The notes below the pieces were generated by a model that made no database searches, was not told where the DNA came from, and saw only the letters and a program-made list of their open reading frames with translations. A DNA stretch of 64,000 nucleotides, from NCBI RefSeq assembly GCF_000515275.1, contig NZ_KI911560.1, forward strand, positions 248,001-312,000, read 5' to 3'. A program made the position numbers and the translations under genes. Of this stretch, positions 1-7,367 are shown one piece after another; within the stretch, counting starts at the first letter, position 1; each line of letters begins with the position of its first letter. The stretch is from Methylophilus sp. 5. GTDB taxonomy: Bacteria; Pseudomonadota; Gammaproteobacteria; Burkholderiales; Methylophilaceae.

Positions 1-606
1 CACAACGGGCATTTGGTGCTCGCACAAAGTGTGCTCGACACCCTGCACTGCACGCAAATCCGCGTCATTCCGGCGGCAGTTCCGCCGCATAAAGAAACAC
101 CAGCAGTCACCGCACAACACCGCGCCGCGATGGTACAACTGGCGATACAAAACCACCCAAAGTTTGTACTCGATACCTGCGAGCTAGAACGCCAGGGCAC
201 CTCATACACCATAGAAACCCTGCACCTATTACGCCAACGCTTCCCCAGCCAAGCGCTATGCTTAATGATGGGCCAAGACAGCTACCAAAAACTCCCCACC
301 TGGCACCGCTGGTTAGAGCTGCTAGATTATTGCCACCTGCTAGTCGTACACCGCGCAGACCGCGAAAAAACCTTATTCTGGCATCCAGAGCATGACGGCA
401 AGTTAGTAGACATCGCAGCAGCGCCAGAAGCGTTTGCAGCACAAGCGAACGGCCTGATCAGCTTTTTGCCAACCACGCCGCCAGATATCTCATCTACACG
501 TATTCGTGAACAGTTAAGTCAGAATGACGACACTGTGATCACTGAAATACCGCAACAGGTATTCAGCTATATAGAACAGAATCGTTTATATAAAACAGTA
601 GATTGA
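1..606 (+). CDS. nadD: Nicotinate-nucleotide adenylyltransferase, 5' end outside the window
   Basis: The enzyme transfers AMP from ATP to nicotinate mononucleotide to give deamido-NAD in cytosolic NAD synthesis. The reading frame is open from base 1 and begins inside the nucleotidyltransferase HxGH motif (HNGH at bases 1-12), so only about 15-20 N-terminal residues are missing. The C-terminal ISSTRIRE motif (SSTxIR) of the family is present near residue 165, as is the SYTIETL segment near residue 65. The first in-frame start inside the window (TTG at 13) is an internal codon, not the true start. NadD is usually followed by rsfS in betaproteobacteria; here the hxs operon converges on it 21 bases downstream, so the usual neighbourhood is interrupted. 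Confidence 0.95.
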   Translation, partial: HNGHLVLAQSVLDTLHCTQIRVIPAAVPPHKETPAVTAQHRAAMVQLAIQNHPKFVLDTCELERQGTSYTIETLHLLRQRFPSQALCLMMGQDSYQKLPTWHRWLELLDYCHLLVVHRADREKTLFWHPEHDGKLVDIAAAPEAFAAQANGLISFLPTTPPDISSTRIREQLSQNDDTVITEIPQQVFSYIEQNRLYKTVD

Positions 607-627
607 GTTTAATAAAGACTCTTGAAA

Positions 628-1194
628 CTAGTTTGCCTCAACATCACACACGAACCCCCAACGTCCCTCTTTAATATTTACATGGGGCCCTGTAACTGTC
701 GCAAGAAAATACACAGCGTTTTTTGGTTCATACTTAAAAGTGAAACTAAAGTCAGTAGCATTTTCTTCATTGACTCCGTACACCCCAACCAAACTAGTGG
801 AATCTGCGCCAACGAATTCTTTTCTTATGAGTAGTTTTTTATTTTCATCACTAAATGGTGAGAAATAGTTTTGTGCTCTTTCCAAAAGCGCACCATCTAT
901 CGACCATGACTCGATTACAACTTTATTAACTTCAAATGGTAAGTTGCCAATATTCTTTATCGTTACACCCAAATTGGCCAAGCATAACTCTTTTGCTGGC
1001 AGTCTCCCCCAATTCAGAAAACCAGTTGAAGCAGTCCTTATTTCTAAAGGCTTTTCTATTGTTATATATTTTGAGTAAGCCCATGCTCCTGCAATAAGTA
1101 TTGCAAGTATCTCGACCGTGTATTTAATAATCTCTAAGCAAGCTTTGGCCCTAGAAAAGGGAGTTTTATGAGCCCTACTTAAGAAACGCCTCAT
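628..1194 (-). CDS. Membrane-anchored protein of unknown function, fifth gene of the hxs operon
   Basis: Encodes 188 residues of unrecognised function. There is a short basic N-terminus, one transmembrane helix at about residues 25-42 (VEILAILIAGAWAYSKY), then about 145 residues with alternating hydrophobic strands. The segment VTIKNIGNLPFEVNKVVIES resembles an Ig-like or CARDB-type beta sandwich, so an N-in protein with an extracytoplasmic beta domain is the best structural guess. Its ATG overlaps the hxsC stop codon in an ATGA arrangement, which implies translational coupling to the radical SAM genes. It is not one of the four named Hxs components, so membership in the system is inferred from operon structure only. 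Confidence 0.7.
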   Translation of the reverse strand: MRRFLSRAHKTPFSRAKACLEIIKYTVEILAILIAGAWAYSKYITIEKPLEIRTASTGFLNWGRLPAKELCLANLGVTIKNIGNLPFEVNKVVIESWSIDGALLERAQNYFSPFSDENKKLLIRKEFVGADSTSLVGVYGVNEENATDFSFTFKYEPKNAVYFLATVTGPHVNIKEGRWGFVCDVEAN

Positions 1195-2348
1195 AAGGCT
1201 TTGATATGATCACTATATCGATGTTGCAAACTGGATGAGAAAAAACCTCCGCAATCATTTGCACTTTTACATCCGTCACACTCAGGTGCGAACTCATTCT
1301 TCCAGTCTGAAATTGATTTTCTATAAAAAGGCAAAATATCTTTGTTAACAGTACAAAGCTGATGGTTATACACAGAGGTAGTTAGTTTATAGCTATTCAG
1401 TATGCTCACGGCATCGCTCAAGATATCTTTATACTCATAAGGGTCTATCCAAAGACTATCCAAGTTTGCACGAGTAAACCCCATCATTTCCAACCCCATT
1501 AGAGCAACGTGATCTACAAACAATAAATTCCGGCCAATAAACTCACATAGGTCTAGTAACCCTTCAATTGATTGTTTATGAATAACTACTCTAATTTCTA
1601 CTTTTTGATTCAACCGCTTAAGATTTAAAACACCAGCCAAAGTCTCATCTAACGCACCTGCACTTTGAACTATATAGTCATGTATTGAAGGGTTTGAAGA
1701 GTAAATTGGGATACCAACCATCATGTCAAAATGATTAATATTGGCATATCTTTTCGCAAATCTTATATCTTTAAAAGCTCTTCCATTCGAGAGTATATGA
1801 ATACCAGTTTGAGGTAGATGGCTCTTAGTAAACTCTAATAACTCCAAGAATCTTTCACCAAATAATGTAGGCTCACCACCAGAAAAACCAATTTCTTTCG
1901 TGTTCTTTGGTATCAACTTGATTAAGTTGAAAGCTTCACTTAATAGGTAAGAATCATCCTGATTTTTAGGTGGCTGCGAACACATTAAACAATAGTGATT
2001 ACATTGCTCAGTAATCATAATCGTATTATTAGTAGCCTTTTTCCGGTAAAGAACTCTTATATGCTCTTTATTAGGTGTAATGCGAACAATATCTTCATCA
2101 TTTAAGTAATTGAACTCATCCGGTAAAACCGTGAAACTCTCACCCTCAGAAAATGCAACCTCATCGACAAATGACTCAAACGTAATATAGTGAGCAAATC
2201 CTTTAGGAATAGTCTTCAACTTGGCAATGAACGCTTTATCAGCTCTCAAAACCTGAGGTAAATTTGGATTAGAGCTCATCACAAATAACGTTGCTCTTTC
2301 GGAGCCGATCTCGTGCACTTGGATGACCCTACCCCCGAGTTTAATCAT
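1191..2348 (-). CDS. hxsC: His-Xaa-Ser system radical SAM maturase HxsC
   Basis: Radical SAM enzyme, 385 residues. The [4Fe-4S] cluster motif CxxxCxxC is CNHYCLMC at about residues 115-122, preceded by TIMITEQ, and a GGEPT motif follows about 35 residues later. A C-terminal cysteine cluster (CDGCKSANDC) suggests an auxiliary iron-sulphur site. The first 110 residues are a separate domain without cysteines. It is the third radical SAM/partner gene after hxsA, hxsD and hxsB and overlaps hxsB (ATGA). Hxs enzymes are presumed to modify the HxsA repeat protein, but the reaction is not known. Confidence rests on the complete four-gene order. Confidence 0.88.
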   Translation of the reverse strand: MIKLGGRVIQVHEIGSERATLFVMSSNPNLPQVLRADKAFIAKLKTIPKGFAHYITFESFVDEVAFSEGESFTVLPDEFNYLNDEDIVRITPNKEHIRVLYRKKATNNTIMITEQCNHYCLMCSQPPKNQDDSYLLSEAFNLIKLIPKNTKEIGFSGGEPTLFGERFLELLEFTKSHLPQTGIHILSNGRAFKDIRFAKRYANINHFDMMVGIPIYSSNPSIHDYIVQSAGALDETLAGVLNLKRLNQKVEIRVVIHKQSIEGLLDLCEFIGRNLLFVDHVALMGLEMMGFTRANLDSLWIDPYEYKDILSDAVSILNSYKLTTSVYNHQLCTVNKDILPFYRKSISDWKNEFAPECDGCKSANDCGGFFSSSLQHRYSDHIKAL

Positions 2349-3802
2349 CGGTTAGCCCAGCCCAGAAATAATTTCTTAGTATCAGAACTACTTTCCATGA
2401 GACTAATTAAATGCTTAAAAATACTCATGTTCTTTTTACAGAACTCCGACTCTGGTTTTCTTCCTAAAAAATCTTTATGAATGGCATGGTGATACACGGG
2501 CTCTGAACCACAGTACGGTTCAAATGCACATTCAGAGCACATCGGCGCACTTAGTGTGAAAGATTCTTCAAGCGCATCAAGTAGCTTGTCTGAGAGAATG
2601 ATATCTTCATAAGAGTCGGACAATATGTTACCTAACTCAAAAGTTCTATCCCCCATCTCAGCAAGCATTCGACTTTCATCGGAAGCGTAGACTTTACCAT
2701 CGTAATTAAAAACGATTGCTGCAATACCAATTCCAGCAGGACTCATTAGATCTACGTATCCAGACTCTTGAGCACTAAGAATTTTTTTTAAAATGAGACT
2801 TGAGTAATATTCTGAAAACTCCACACCGTTTCTATTTAACTCAATAATGTAATCAAGACCTGATTTATAGAACTGCAACCATCGCTCAGTGTTGTATGCC
2901 ATAAATCTTTTTGTTTTGATCGCAAAACCATACGGAGATAATGGTCTTAAAAATACTCCCTTGAATCCTAATCTTAAATATTCATCGATAATTTCTTTGA
3001 CTTTATCAAGACTCAACTCAGTAGTTGTCATCAAAGCAGAGATTTGATCGTAACCAAGTCGAGCTCTTGCTTTCTCTAATCCGGCTACAAATCGTTGATG
3101 ACTATCCTTATTTGGCTTAGGTCTATTTGAGTTATGTAAAGCTTCAGGACCATCTAAAGAAGTAGAAATCTGGATTTTATGTAATTTGCAGAAGTCTAGA
3201 ATCTCATCATTTATTAAAGACAAGGTAGTCGCAATTACAAAAGCAAGATCTCTAGCCGCAACTCTGTTTCTGCTTTCAGCAGACTCAACAATGTATTTAA
3301 TTAACTCAAAGTTTAGTAATGGCTCTCCGCCTTGAAATTCAATTTTGATAGCTGGAGATGGAGATCTAAATACAAAATCTAGAGACTTGTCAGCCATGTC
3401 TCTAGTCATATCAAATGAAGACTTATCCTCTGACTGTCTAGAAACCTGACAATAAGGACAACTATGATCACAACGAAGTGTGACGACAAAAATATGTAAA
3501 TTAGTAAATTGAGAAAGCCTAGATAGCTTTGTCCTTAACTTTAAAGCCAACAATTCAATTGGTGACTTTTCCTTCGGCAATCTGATGAAGTGCTTAGACC
3601 TTAATTGACAATATAAGCGACTAGTAACATCTAGTTTTCGATGAACCAATGCTTCTAAATCTTCATGTTCAATCAGCAGATACTCGCCAACGATATTAGT
3701 GATGATGTAACTTTCATCATTAAACCTATCAAATTTAAAAGGTAGTAACTCATAAGCTGAGTCTTCTGCAGCATAGCTTTCAAGCCCTTTAAATTTACTC
3801 AA
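2345..3802 (-). CDS. hxsB: His-Xaa-Ser system radical SAM maturase HxsB
   Basis: Radical SAM/SPASM protein of 485 residues. The SAM cluster motif is CDHSCPYC at about residues 111-118, followed by FQGGEPLLNF near 156 and STSLDGP near 215, all typical of peptide-modifying radical SAM enzymes. The C-terminal SPASM-like cysteines are CSECAFEPYC near residue 430 and a last Cys near 460. The start is a TTG codon that overlaps the 3' end of hxsD by 8 bases; no better ATG lies in frame nearby. Expected to work with HxsC on the HxsA product. The codon use is strikingly AT-rich compared with the housekeeping genes downstream. Confidence 0.88.
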   Translation of the reverse strand: MSKFKGLESYAAEDSAYELLPFKFDRFNDESYIITNIVGEYLLIEHEDLEALVHRKLDVTSRLYCQLRSKHFIRLPKEKSPIELLALKLRTKLSRLSQFTNLHIFVVTLRCDHSCPYCQVSRQSEDKSSFDMTRDMADKSLDFVFRSPSPAIKIEFQGGEPLLNFELIKYIVESAESRNRVAARDLAFVIATTLSLINDEILDFCKLHKIQISTSLDGPEALHNSNRPKPNKDSHQRFVAGLEKARARLGYDQISALMTTTELSLDKVKEIIDEYLRLGFKGVFLRPLSPYGFAIKTKRFMAYNTERWLQFYKSGLDYIIELNRNGVEFSEYYSSLILKKILSAQESGYVDLMSPAGIGIAAIVFNYDGKVYASDESRMLAEMGDRTFELGNILSDSYEDIILSDKLLDALEESFTLSAPMCSECAFEPYCGSEPVYHHAIHKDFLGRKPESEFCKKNMSIFKHLISLMESSSDTKKLFLGWANR

Positions 3803-4103
3803 TTTTTTGCAGACCAGTATTCAAGAAAGTGGCACTCAATATTAAATTTCTGACAGTCTCGGTTTCTTTCGCAATTAACTGCCGTAGATGTTGATCAAGA
3901 ATCTCTTTCTTAAAATCCGCTTTTAATTTTTGCAGTTGGCTATCTGAGTGCTCGCTATCAAATATGATATGACAAAGTATATCCCTATCAATTAACTCAA
4001 AATCCACTGTAAATTTATTGATAAAGCGATACGCAGCCTTCTGTATTGTTTCAACAGAATAAACACGCTCGTCGAATTTGAGCGTCAACTCACTCTTACT
4101 CAC
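3795..4103 (-). CDS. hxsD: His-Xaa-Ser system protein HxsD
   Basis: Small cytosolic protein of 102 residues, a constant partner of the HxsB/HxsC radical SAM pair and of unknown biochemical role (possibly a leader- or substrate-binding factor). The C-terminal part LRQLIAKETETVRNLILSAT is the recognisable family signature. It starts with GTG immediately after the TAA of hxsA (TAAGTG), with no spacer. No signal peptide or membrane segment is seen. Confidence 0.85.
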   Translation of the reverse strand: MSKSELTLKFDERVYSVETIQKAAYRFINKFTVDFELIDRDILCHIIFDSEHSDSQLQKLKADFKKEILDQHLRQLIAKETETVRNLILSATFLNTGLQKIE

Positions 4104-4385
4104 TTAATATCCAGACGAGTGAGAGCGATGAGATGAATGTGAGCTATGCGAGGAATGGGAGTAATGAGCGGCATAAAAGATGCCATCACTATTTGGTTTA
4201 AGGATAAACTTTAAAGCAGTTTTATCGCCAAAGTCGAATTTGTTAACTTCTTCAGTCTCGATCTCAAGCAAATTAGACTTAGCTTGTTCATCTATTGAAT
4301 TGTTATCAACAGATTTCGCATTTGATTGGTTTGCAGTCAAGGCACTAGCTAACACAGCCAATGGCAAAAGATATTTTCTTTTCAT
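4104..4385 (-). CDS. hxsA: His-Xaa-Ser repeat protein HxsA
   Basis: Ribosomal product of 93 residues and the presumed substrate of the downstream radical SAM enzymes. Residues 1-23 form a Sec-type signal peptide (MKRKYLLPLAVLASALTANQ then SNA). A middle acidic stretch is followed by a C-terminal tail of six consecutive H-x-S triplets (HYS HSS HSS HSS HRS HSS) ending in GY. Start ATG is supported by an AGAGG ribosome binding site about 5 bases upstream. It is the first gene of the five-gene operon. The His/Ser tail could bind metal or carry the modification; neither is shown. Confidence 0.9.
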   Translation of the reverse strand: MKRKYLLPLAVLASALTANQSNAKSVDNNSIDEQAKSNLLEIETEEVNKFDFGDKTALKFILKPNSDGIFYAAHYSHSSHSSHSSHRSHSSGY

Positions 4386-4720
4386 GATTAGCCTCTCACG
4401 TGTATTGATATTTTTTTAAATAAACTATCATGGAAATTACATTGACGTCCATAAACCATCATTCCGAATTTAGATTAAATAATGTAAATATTTGCATTCA
4501 ATCATTTAAATCCGAAGAATCATCAATCCCTTTTTCAAAATTCCATACAGTAAAAAACTAACAATAAGACAATTGAATATTTAAACTCGTAAAAACGTTA
4601 CTTACAAAGATGCCTTTAAATATCTGAGTTGCTATCTACTCAATAACAACTTCGTTACCACACAATAAACTTTCCAAAGAAATATTTTAATAATATAATT
4701 TCCAAAGAAAGGAATAAATC
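4386..4720. other. AT-rich divergent intergenic region
   Basis: 335 bases without a plausible gene between divergent hxsA and the Xre-type antitoxin gene. It must hold the hxs operon promoter (left) and the toxin-antitoxin promoter (right). Apart from the tandem 12-base repeats listed separately I see no clear operator or structured RNA; the low GC makes promoter calls by eye unreliable. Confidence 0.6.
4671..4710. promoter_or_regulatory. Tandem direct repeats before the Xre/RES module
   Basis: Two perfect copies of TTTCCAAAGAAA lie at 4671-4682 and 4699-4710, 28 bases apart, the second ending 10 bases before the antitoxin ATG. Repeats at this position are typical operators for autoregulating antitoxins; binding by the encoded Xre-type protein is inferred. 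The second copy runs into the AAAGGA ribosome binding site. Confidence 0.5.
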
Positions 4721-5101
4721 ATGGCAACTGTAACTACTAAAACAGCAACCCAACCCGATGCTGCACAAGTATTAAGCAAAGCAGTAGGCCGGGCTGCCGA
4801 ACGACTACAGCTTTCGCGCGCGATGTTGGCGACGATTCTTGGCTTGAGCCCAGCGACGATTACACGCTTGTATGACGGTAAGTATTTGCTAGACCAGAAG
4901 CGTAAAGAGTGGGATTTTGCGTTGTTGTTTGTGCGGGTTTTCCGCTCGCTGGATTCGATTGTGAGCAATGATGAAACTGCGCGAGTGTGGTTGACCAATA
5001 AAAACCTTGCCCTCAATGCCCGCCCCATCGACTTAATTACTCAAACGGAAGGCTTGGTGCGTGTCGTACACTATCTGGACACCTCACGCGGTCTCGTCTG
5101 A
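4721..5101 (+). CDS. Xre/MbcA/ParS-type antitoxin of a RES module
   Basis: 126 residues. An N-terminal helix-turn-helix is seen around residues 28-55 (LQLSRAMLATILGLSPATIT), followed by the toxin-binding C-terminal domain (DUF2384 type) ending RPIDLITQTEGLVRVVHYLD. It should neutralise the RES toxin encoded immediately downstream and repress its own promoter. Start ATG has a good AAAGGA site 7 bases upstream. The 3' end overlaps the toxin start by 41 bases, so the two are translationally linked. Confidence 0.88.
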   Translation: MATVTTKTATQPDAAQVLSKAVGRAAERLQLSRAMLATILGLSPATITRLYDGKYLLDQKRKEWDFALLFVRVFRSLDSIVSNDETARVWLTNKNLALNARPIDLITQTEGLVRVVHYLDTSRGLV

Positions 5102-5774
5102 GGCGTTTGCCTGGCGTGGCTTAGCTTGGCGCATGGTGGAGGCGCAGCATGTGGCTTCGACCATGAAGCTGGTGGATACGGCGGCTGAGCAGAACATGCT
5201 TGAAGCGTTGCTCGACAATAGCAAACCGGCCTACCCTGACACCACAGCAAAGCTGGATTATCTGCTGGCAACACCTTTTCGCTACCCGACGCGTAAAGGG
5301 GGCTCGCGATTTAGAGGTGCTAATGACCCTGGGGTGTTTTATGGGGCTGAGTCGGTAGCAACCGCAGCCGCTGAGCTTGGGTTTTGGCGCTGGAAGTTTT
5401 TGATGGATGCGCCTGCCCTGACACATATTGAACCCGTTGCACACACGGCATTTCAAGTCTCACTTAAGGCACAAACGGTGGATTTACGACAACCACCTTT
5501 TGATGCAGATGCGGCATGGCTGCACAAATCAAATTACGGTCCGACGCAAGCATTTGCGCAATTGGCAAGAAGTGTTGATTTAGGCTGCATCCTTTATCGA
5601 TCAGTGAGAAGCCCACAACCGGCATGGTGTATTGCGGTGCTAAAACCAGACGCTTTTGCGCAGAATAAACCCAAACCGGAAACGCAAACCTGGTGGTTAG
5701 CCGTGAGCCAACATGAGGTGATTTGGCGCAGAGAGCGCCAATCGCTAACTTTCAATCCGGCCATTTGGAAGTGA
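5061..5774 (+). CDS. RES-domain toxin
   Basis: 237 residues. RES toxins of type II modules act on NAD (NADase or phosphorylase activity) or ADP-ribosylate targets. The N-terminal part WRMVEAQHVASTMKLVDT is characteristic of the subfamily; the catalytic-type residues appear as RFRG near residue 85, FYGAES near 98 and AAELGFWR near 106. The GTG start at 5061 gives the expected N-terminus SYTIWTPHAVSSEA and lies inside the antitoxin gene in the +1 frame. Length is normal, so it is probably active. Confidence 0.87.
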   Translation: MSYTIWTPHAVSSEAFAWRGLAWRMVEAQHVASTMKLVDTAAEQNMLEALLDNSKPAYPDTTAKLDYLLATPFRYPTRKGGSRFRGANDPGVFYGAESVATAAAELGFWRWKFLMDAPALTHIEPVAHTAFQVSLKAQTVDLRQPPFDADAAWLHKSNYGPTQAFAQLARSVDLGCILYRSVRSPQPAWCIAVLKPDAFAQNKPKPETQTWWLAVSQHEVIWRRERQSLTFNPAIWK

Positions 5775-5948
5775 AGTTAGCGGATTAATTATAGGTGTTT
5801 TATGCAAAAAACCCCTTAAATTATTGAATTAACGATATAAATACTATCTTTACAGTGTATACACCCCTAAAAAATTTTGATATGTTACCGATATATCACA
5901 ATAAATATGATGCTTTTGCGTCAAACAAACATCGGGGTGACATTGAAA

Positions 5949-6167
5949 ATGATGGATATGTCTGGAAAATATTTGTACACCATACGCAGTGCGAATGGGG
6001 TGTTGGTTGAAAATTTGCAGATTTTTGGCAAGTCGCGTAACGAGGCGGACGCAAAGATCAGGCAGATGTATTGGCGCTGCGAAATTTTGAGTTGCAGCCT
6101 GGTGGCGGATTTGAGTGCGCGTGCACCAAACCTGAAAATGCAGTGGCTGCGGCCAAATGCTGCGTGA
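5949..6167 (+). CDS. Small protein of unknown function
   Basis: 72 residues from the ATG at 5949, which has a GGGGTG ribosome-binding-like run about 10 bases upstream; the frame can be extended to 5877 but without better initiation signals. The protein is basic (pI judged by eye), with GKYLYTIRSANGVLVENLQI suggesting beta strands and two cysteines (CEILSC). No domain is recognised. It stands alone between two toxin-antitoxin modules and is followed at once by a strong terminator, which supports its being a real transcription unit. Confidence 0.55.
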   Translation: MMDMSGKYLYTIRSANGVLVENLQIFGKSRNEADAKIRQMYWRCEILSCSLVADLSARAPNLKMQWLRPNAA

Positions 6168-6180
6168 ATAAAATGCTTTG

Positions 6181-6212
6181 AAAAAAGGCGCTTGGATTCA
6201 AGCGCCTTTTTT
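6181..6212. terminator. Bidirectional rho-independent terminator
   Basis: Stem AGGCGCTTG / CAAGCGCCT with a four-base loop (GATT), flanked by six A on the left and six T on the right, so it can end both the small gene at 5949-6167 and the leftward VapC transcript. Confidence 0.85.
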
Positions 6213-6245
6213 ATTACCTAAAATAAATCGTTAAACAATGGCAAC

Positions 6246-6632
6246 TTACACACTTATTAATGCCACAGGATACTGTGCCACTACACTATCAGCCGTGACC
6301 AATGTCACCCCTTCGACCAAGGTTTGCGATAGCAACATACGATCAAACGGATATTTATGAATATCTGGTAAGGCTTGCAGGTTGACGGTGTGAGTGCTGT
6401 TGATCATGATTTCCTCAAAGCCATTATCCAGCAAGCACCGTCGTAGTACGGCTGGGTCAACCTTAAAGTCTGCACGACCCAATGTATTTTTAATGGCGAT
6501 TTCCCACAGGCTGGCACTACTGAAATACAGCTGGTTTTCAGGGTCTTCAATGAGTAACTTGGCTGTGTTTGAAAGTTGATTGGAGCCTTCTGCCGCCCGC
6601 AGCAGAATATGGGTGTCTAGCAATAACTTCAT
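6246..6632 (-). CDS. PIN-domain toxin, VapC-like ribonuclease
   Basis: 128 residues from the ATG at 6632 (MKLLLDTHILLRAA). PIN-domain acidic residues expected to hold Mg2+ are visible: Asp in LLDTH, Glu in SLWEIAIK, Asp in YPFDRML and Asp in VTADSV. Such enzymes cleave RNA, often tRNA. The longer in-frame start at 6671 would overlap the antitoxin gene and lacks support. It begins one base after the antitoxin stop codon (TAA C ATG), a normal antitoxin-toxin operon. Confidence 0.88.
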   Translation of the reverse strand: MKLLLDTHILLRAAEGSNQLSNTAKLLIEDPENQLYFSSASLWEIAIKNTLGRADFKVDPAVLRRCLLDNGFEEIMINSTHTVNLQALPDIHKYPFDRMLLSQTLVEGVTLVTADSVVAQYPVALISV

Positions 6633-6633
6633 G

Positions 6634-6876
6634 TTATTCCAATCTAAACAGATGGGTAATTTCGGTTGCACCCATCACGTCAAAATCATCAGGAACCTGA
6701 ATTTGACCTTTCATAAAGCCGATGCGCTGAGGCAGCTGCGTTTCTGGTGTATCAAGCTTAATCACCTTAACCAGAGGTTTGCCTGCTTTGGCGATAATAA
6801 AAGACTCACCATTCACTGCTTGGTCCACTAATTTGGAAAGCTGTGTTTTTGCTTCGTGTATGTTGATAACTTGCAT
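6634..6876 (-). CDS. Phd/YefM-type antitoxin
   Basis: 80 residues from ATG at 6876 (MQVINIHEAKTQLSKLVDQA), the usual Phd N-terminus; a GTG two codons upstream is an alternative. The N-terminal half forms the Phd DNA-binding fold, with GESFIIAKAGKPLVKVI diagnostic of the family, and the C-terminal part should wrap the VapC-like toxin encoded next. Confidence 0.88.
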   Translation of the reverse strand: MQVINIHEAKTQLSKLVDQAVNGESFIIAKAGKPLVKVIKLDTPETQLPQRIGFMKGQIQVPDDFDVMGATEITHLFRLE

Positions 6877-6887
6877 GGCCACACCAG

Positions 6888-6914
6888 TAAACTAAGTTTA
6901 GTTAGTTTAGTTTA
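6888..6914. promoter_or_regulatory. Probable operator of the Phd/VapC module
   Basis: TAAACT-A-AGTTTA (6888-6900) is a perfect inverted repeat 12 bases before the antitoxin start, followed by further GTTTAG/TTAGTTTA copies to 6914. Position and repetition fit autoregulation by the antitoxin; binding is inferred. Confidence 0.45.
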
Positions 6915-6945
6915 AATCTTGGTGTACTTTGCGTAAAAACTTATC

Positions 6946-7359
6946 TCAAAACAACGGCAGATTGCTGGCCCGCACATTATTCCTGACGACTTTTCTCTGC
7001 AGCATTTTTTTAACTGGGCTATCACTTGCAGCGAACAAGTCTTCTTCAAACAGCGATTGTTGTGCCGGGAACATATCGTCTTGCATCTGCGCGGTTTGCA
7101 GATCAAACCTGAGTTCGCACTCTAACCACAGGTCAGACTTGGGCACGCAGCAGCAGGGCAAGATTTCGTCAGCCGCGATAAAAGCGAGTGGCAGCTCGAC
7201 GTAATCGACTTCACCGTCTAGCATGCGTACGCGGCAGGCACCACAATAACCGCTGCGGCATTGATACTCTACTTCGTGGCCGGTGCGCTCCAGGCCTTCG
7301 AGCAGGGTTTCTTGCGGGAGCAGGCTAAAGCGGCTGTGCTGGCTGCGTACGCTAATCAT
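6946..7359 (-). CDS. yfaE: 2Fe-2S ferredoxin YfaE-like, ribonucleotide reductase maintenance
   Basis: 137 residues. Plant-type ferredoxin fold with cluster ligands CRSGYCGAC at about residues 34-42 and a distal Cys in PCCC near 70. YfaE reduces the di-iron centre of NrdB so that the tyrosyl radical can be rebuilt. It starts 8 bases after nrdB and is the last gene of nrdA-nrdB-yfaE. It is about 50 residues longer than the E. coli protein; the extra C-terminal part (residues 90-137) is acidic then basic, with no recognised domain. Confidence 0.85.
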   Translation of the reverse strand: MISVRSQHSRFSLLPQETLLEGLERTGHEVEYQCRSGYCGACRVRMLDGEVDYVELPLAFIAADEILPCCCVPKSDLWLECELRFDLQTAQMQDDMFPAQQSLFEEDLFAASDSPVKKMLQRKVVRNNVRASNLPLF

Positions 7360-7367
7360 GGTTCATA

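Noticed and set aside
4104-4175. Short triplet repeat in the HxsA gene as a possible microsatellite or CRISPR-like repeat
   Set aside because: The repeat is in frame and encodes the H-x-S motif expected of HxsA; there are no spacers.
5877-5948. N-terminal extension of the small gene at 5949
   Set aside because: The extra 24 residues begin without a ribosome binding site in AT-rich sequence; the ATG at 5949 is better placed.
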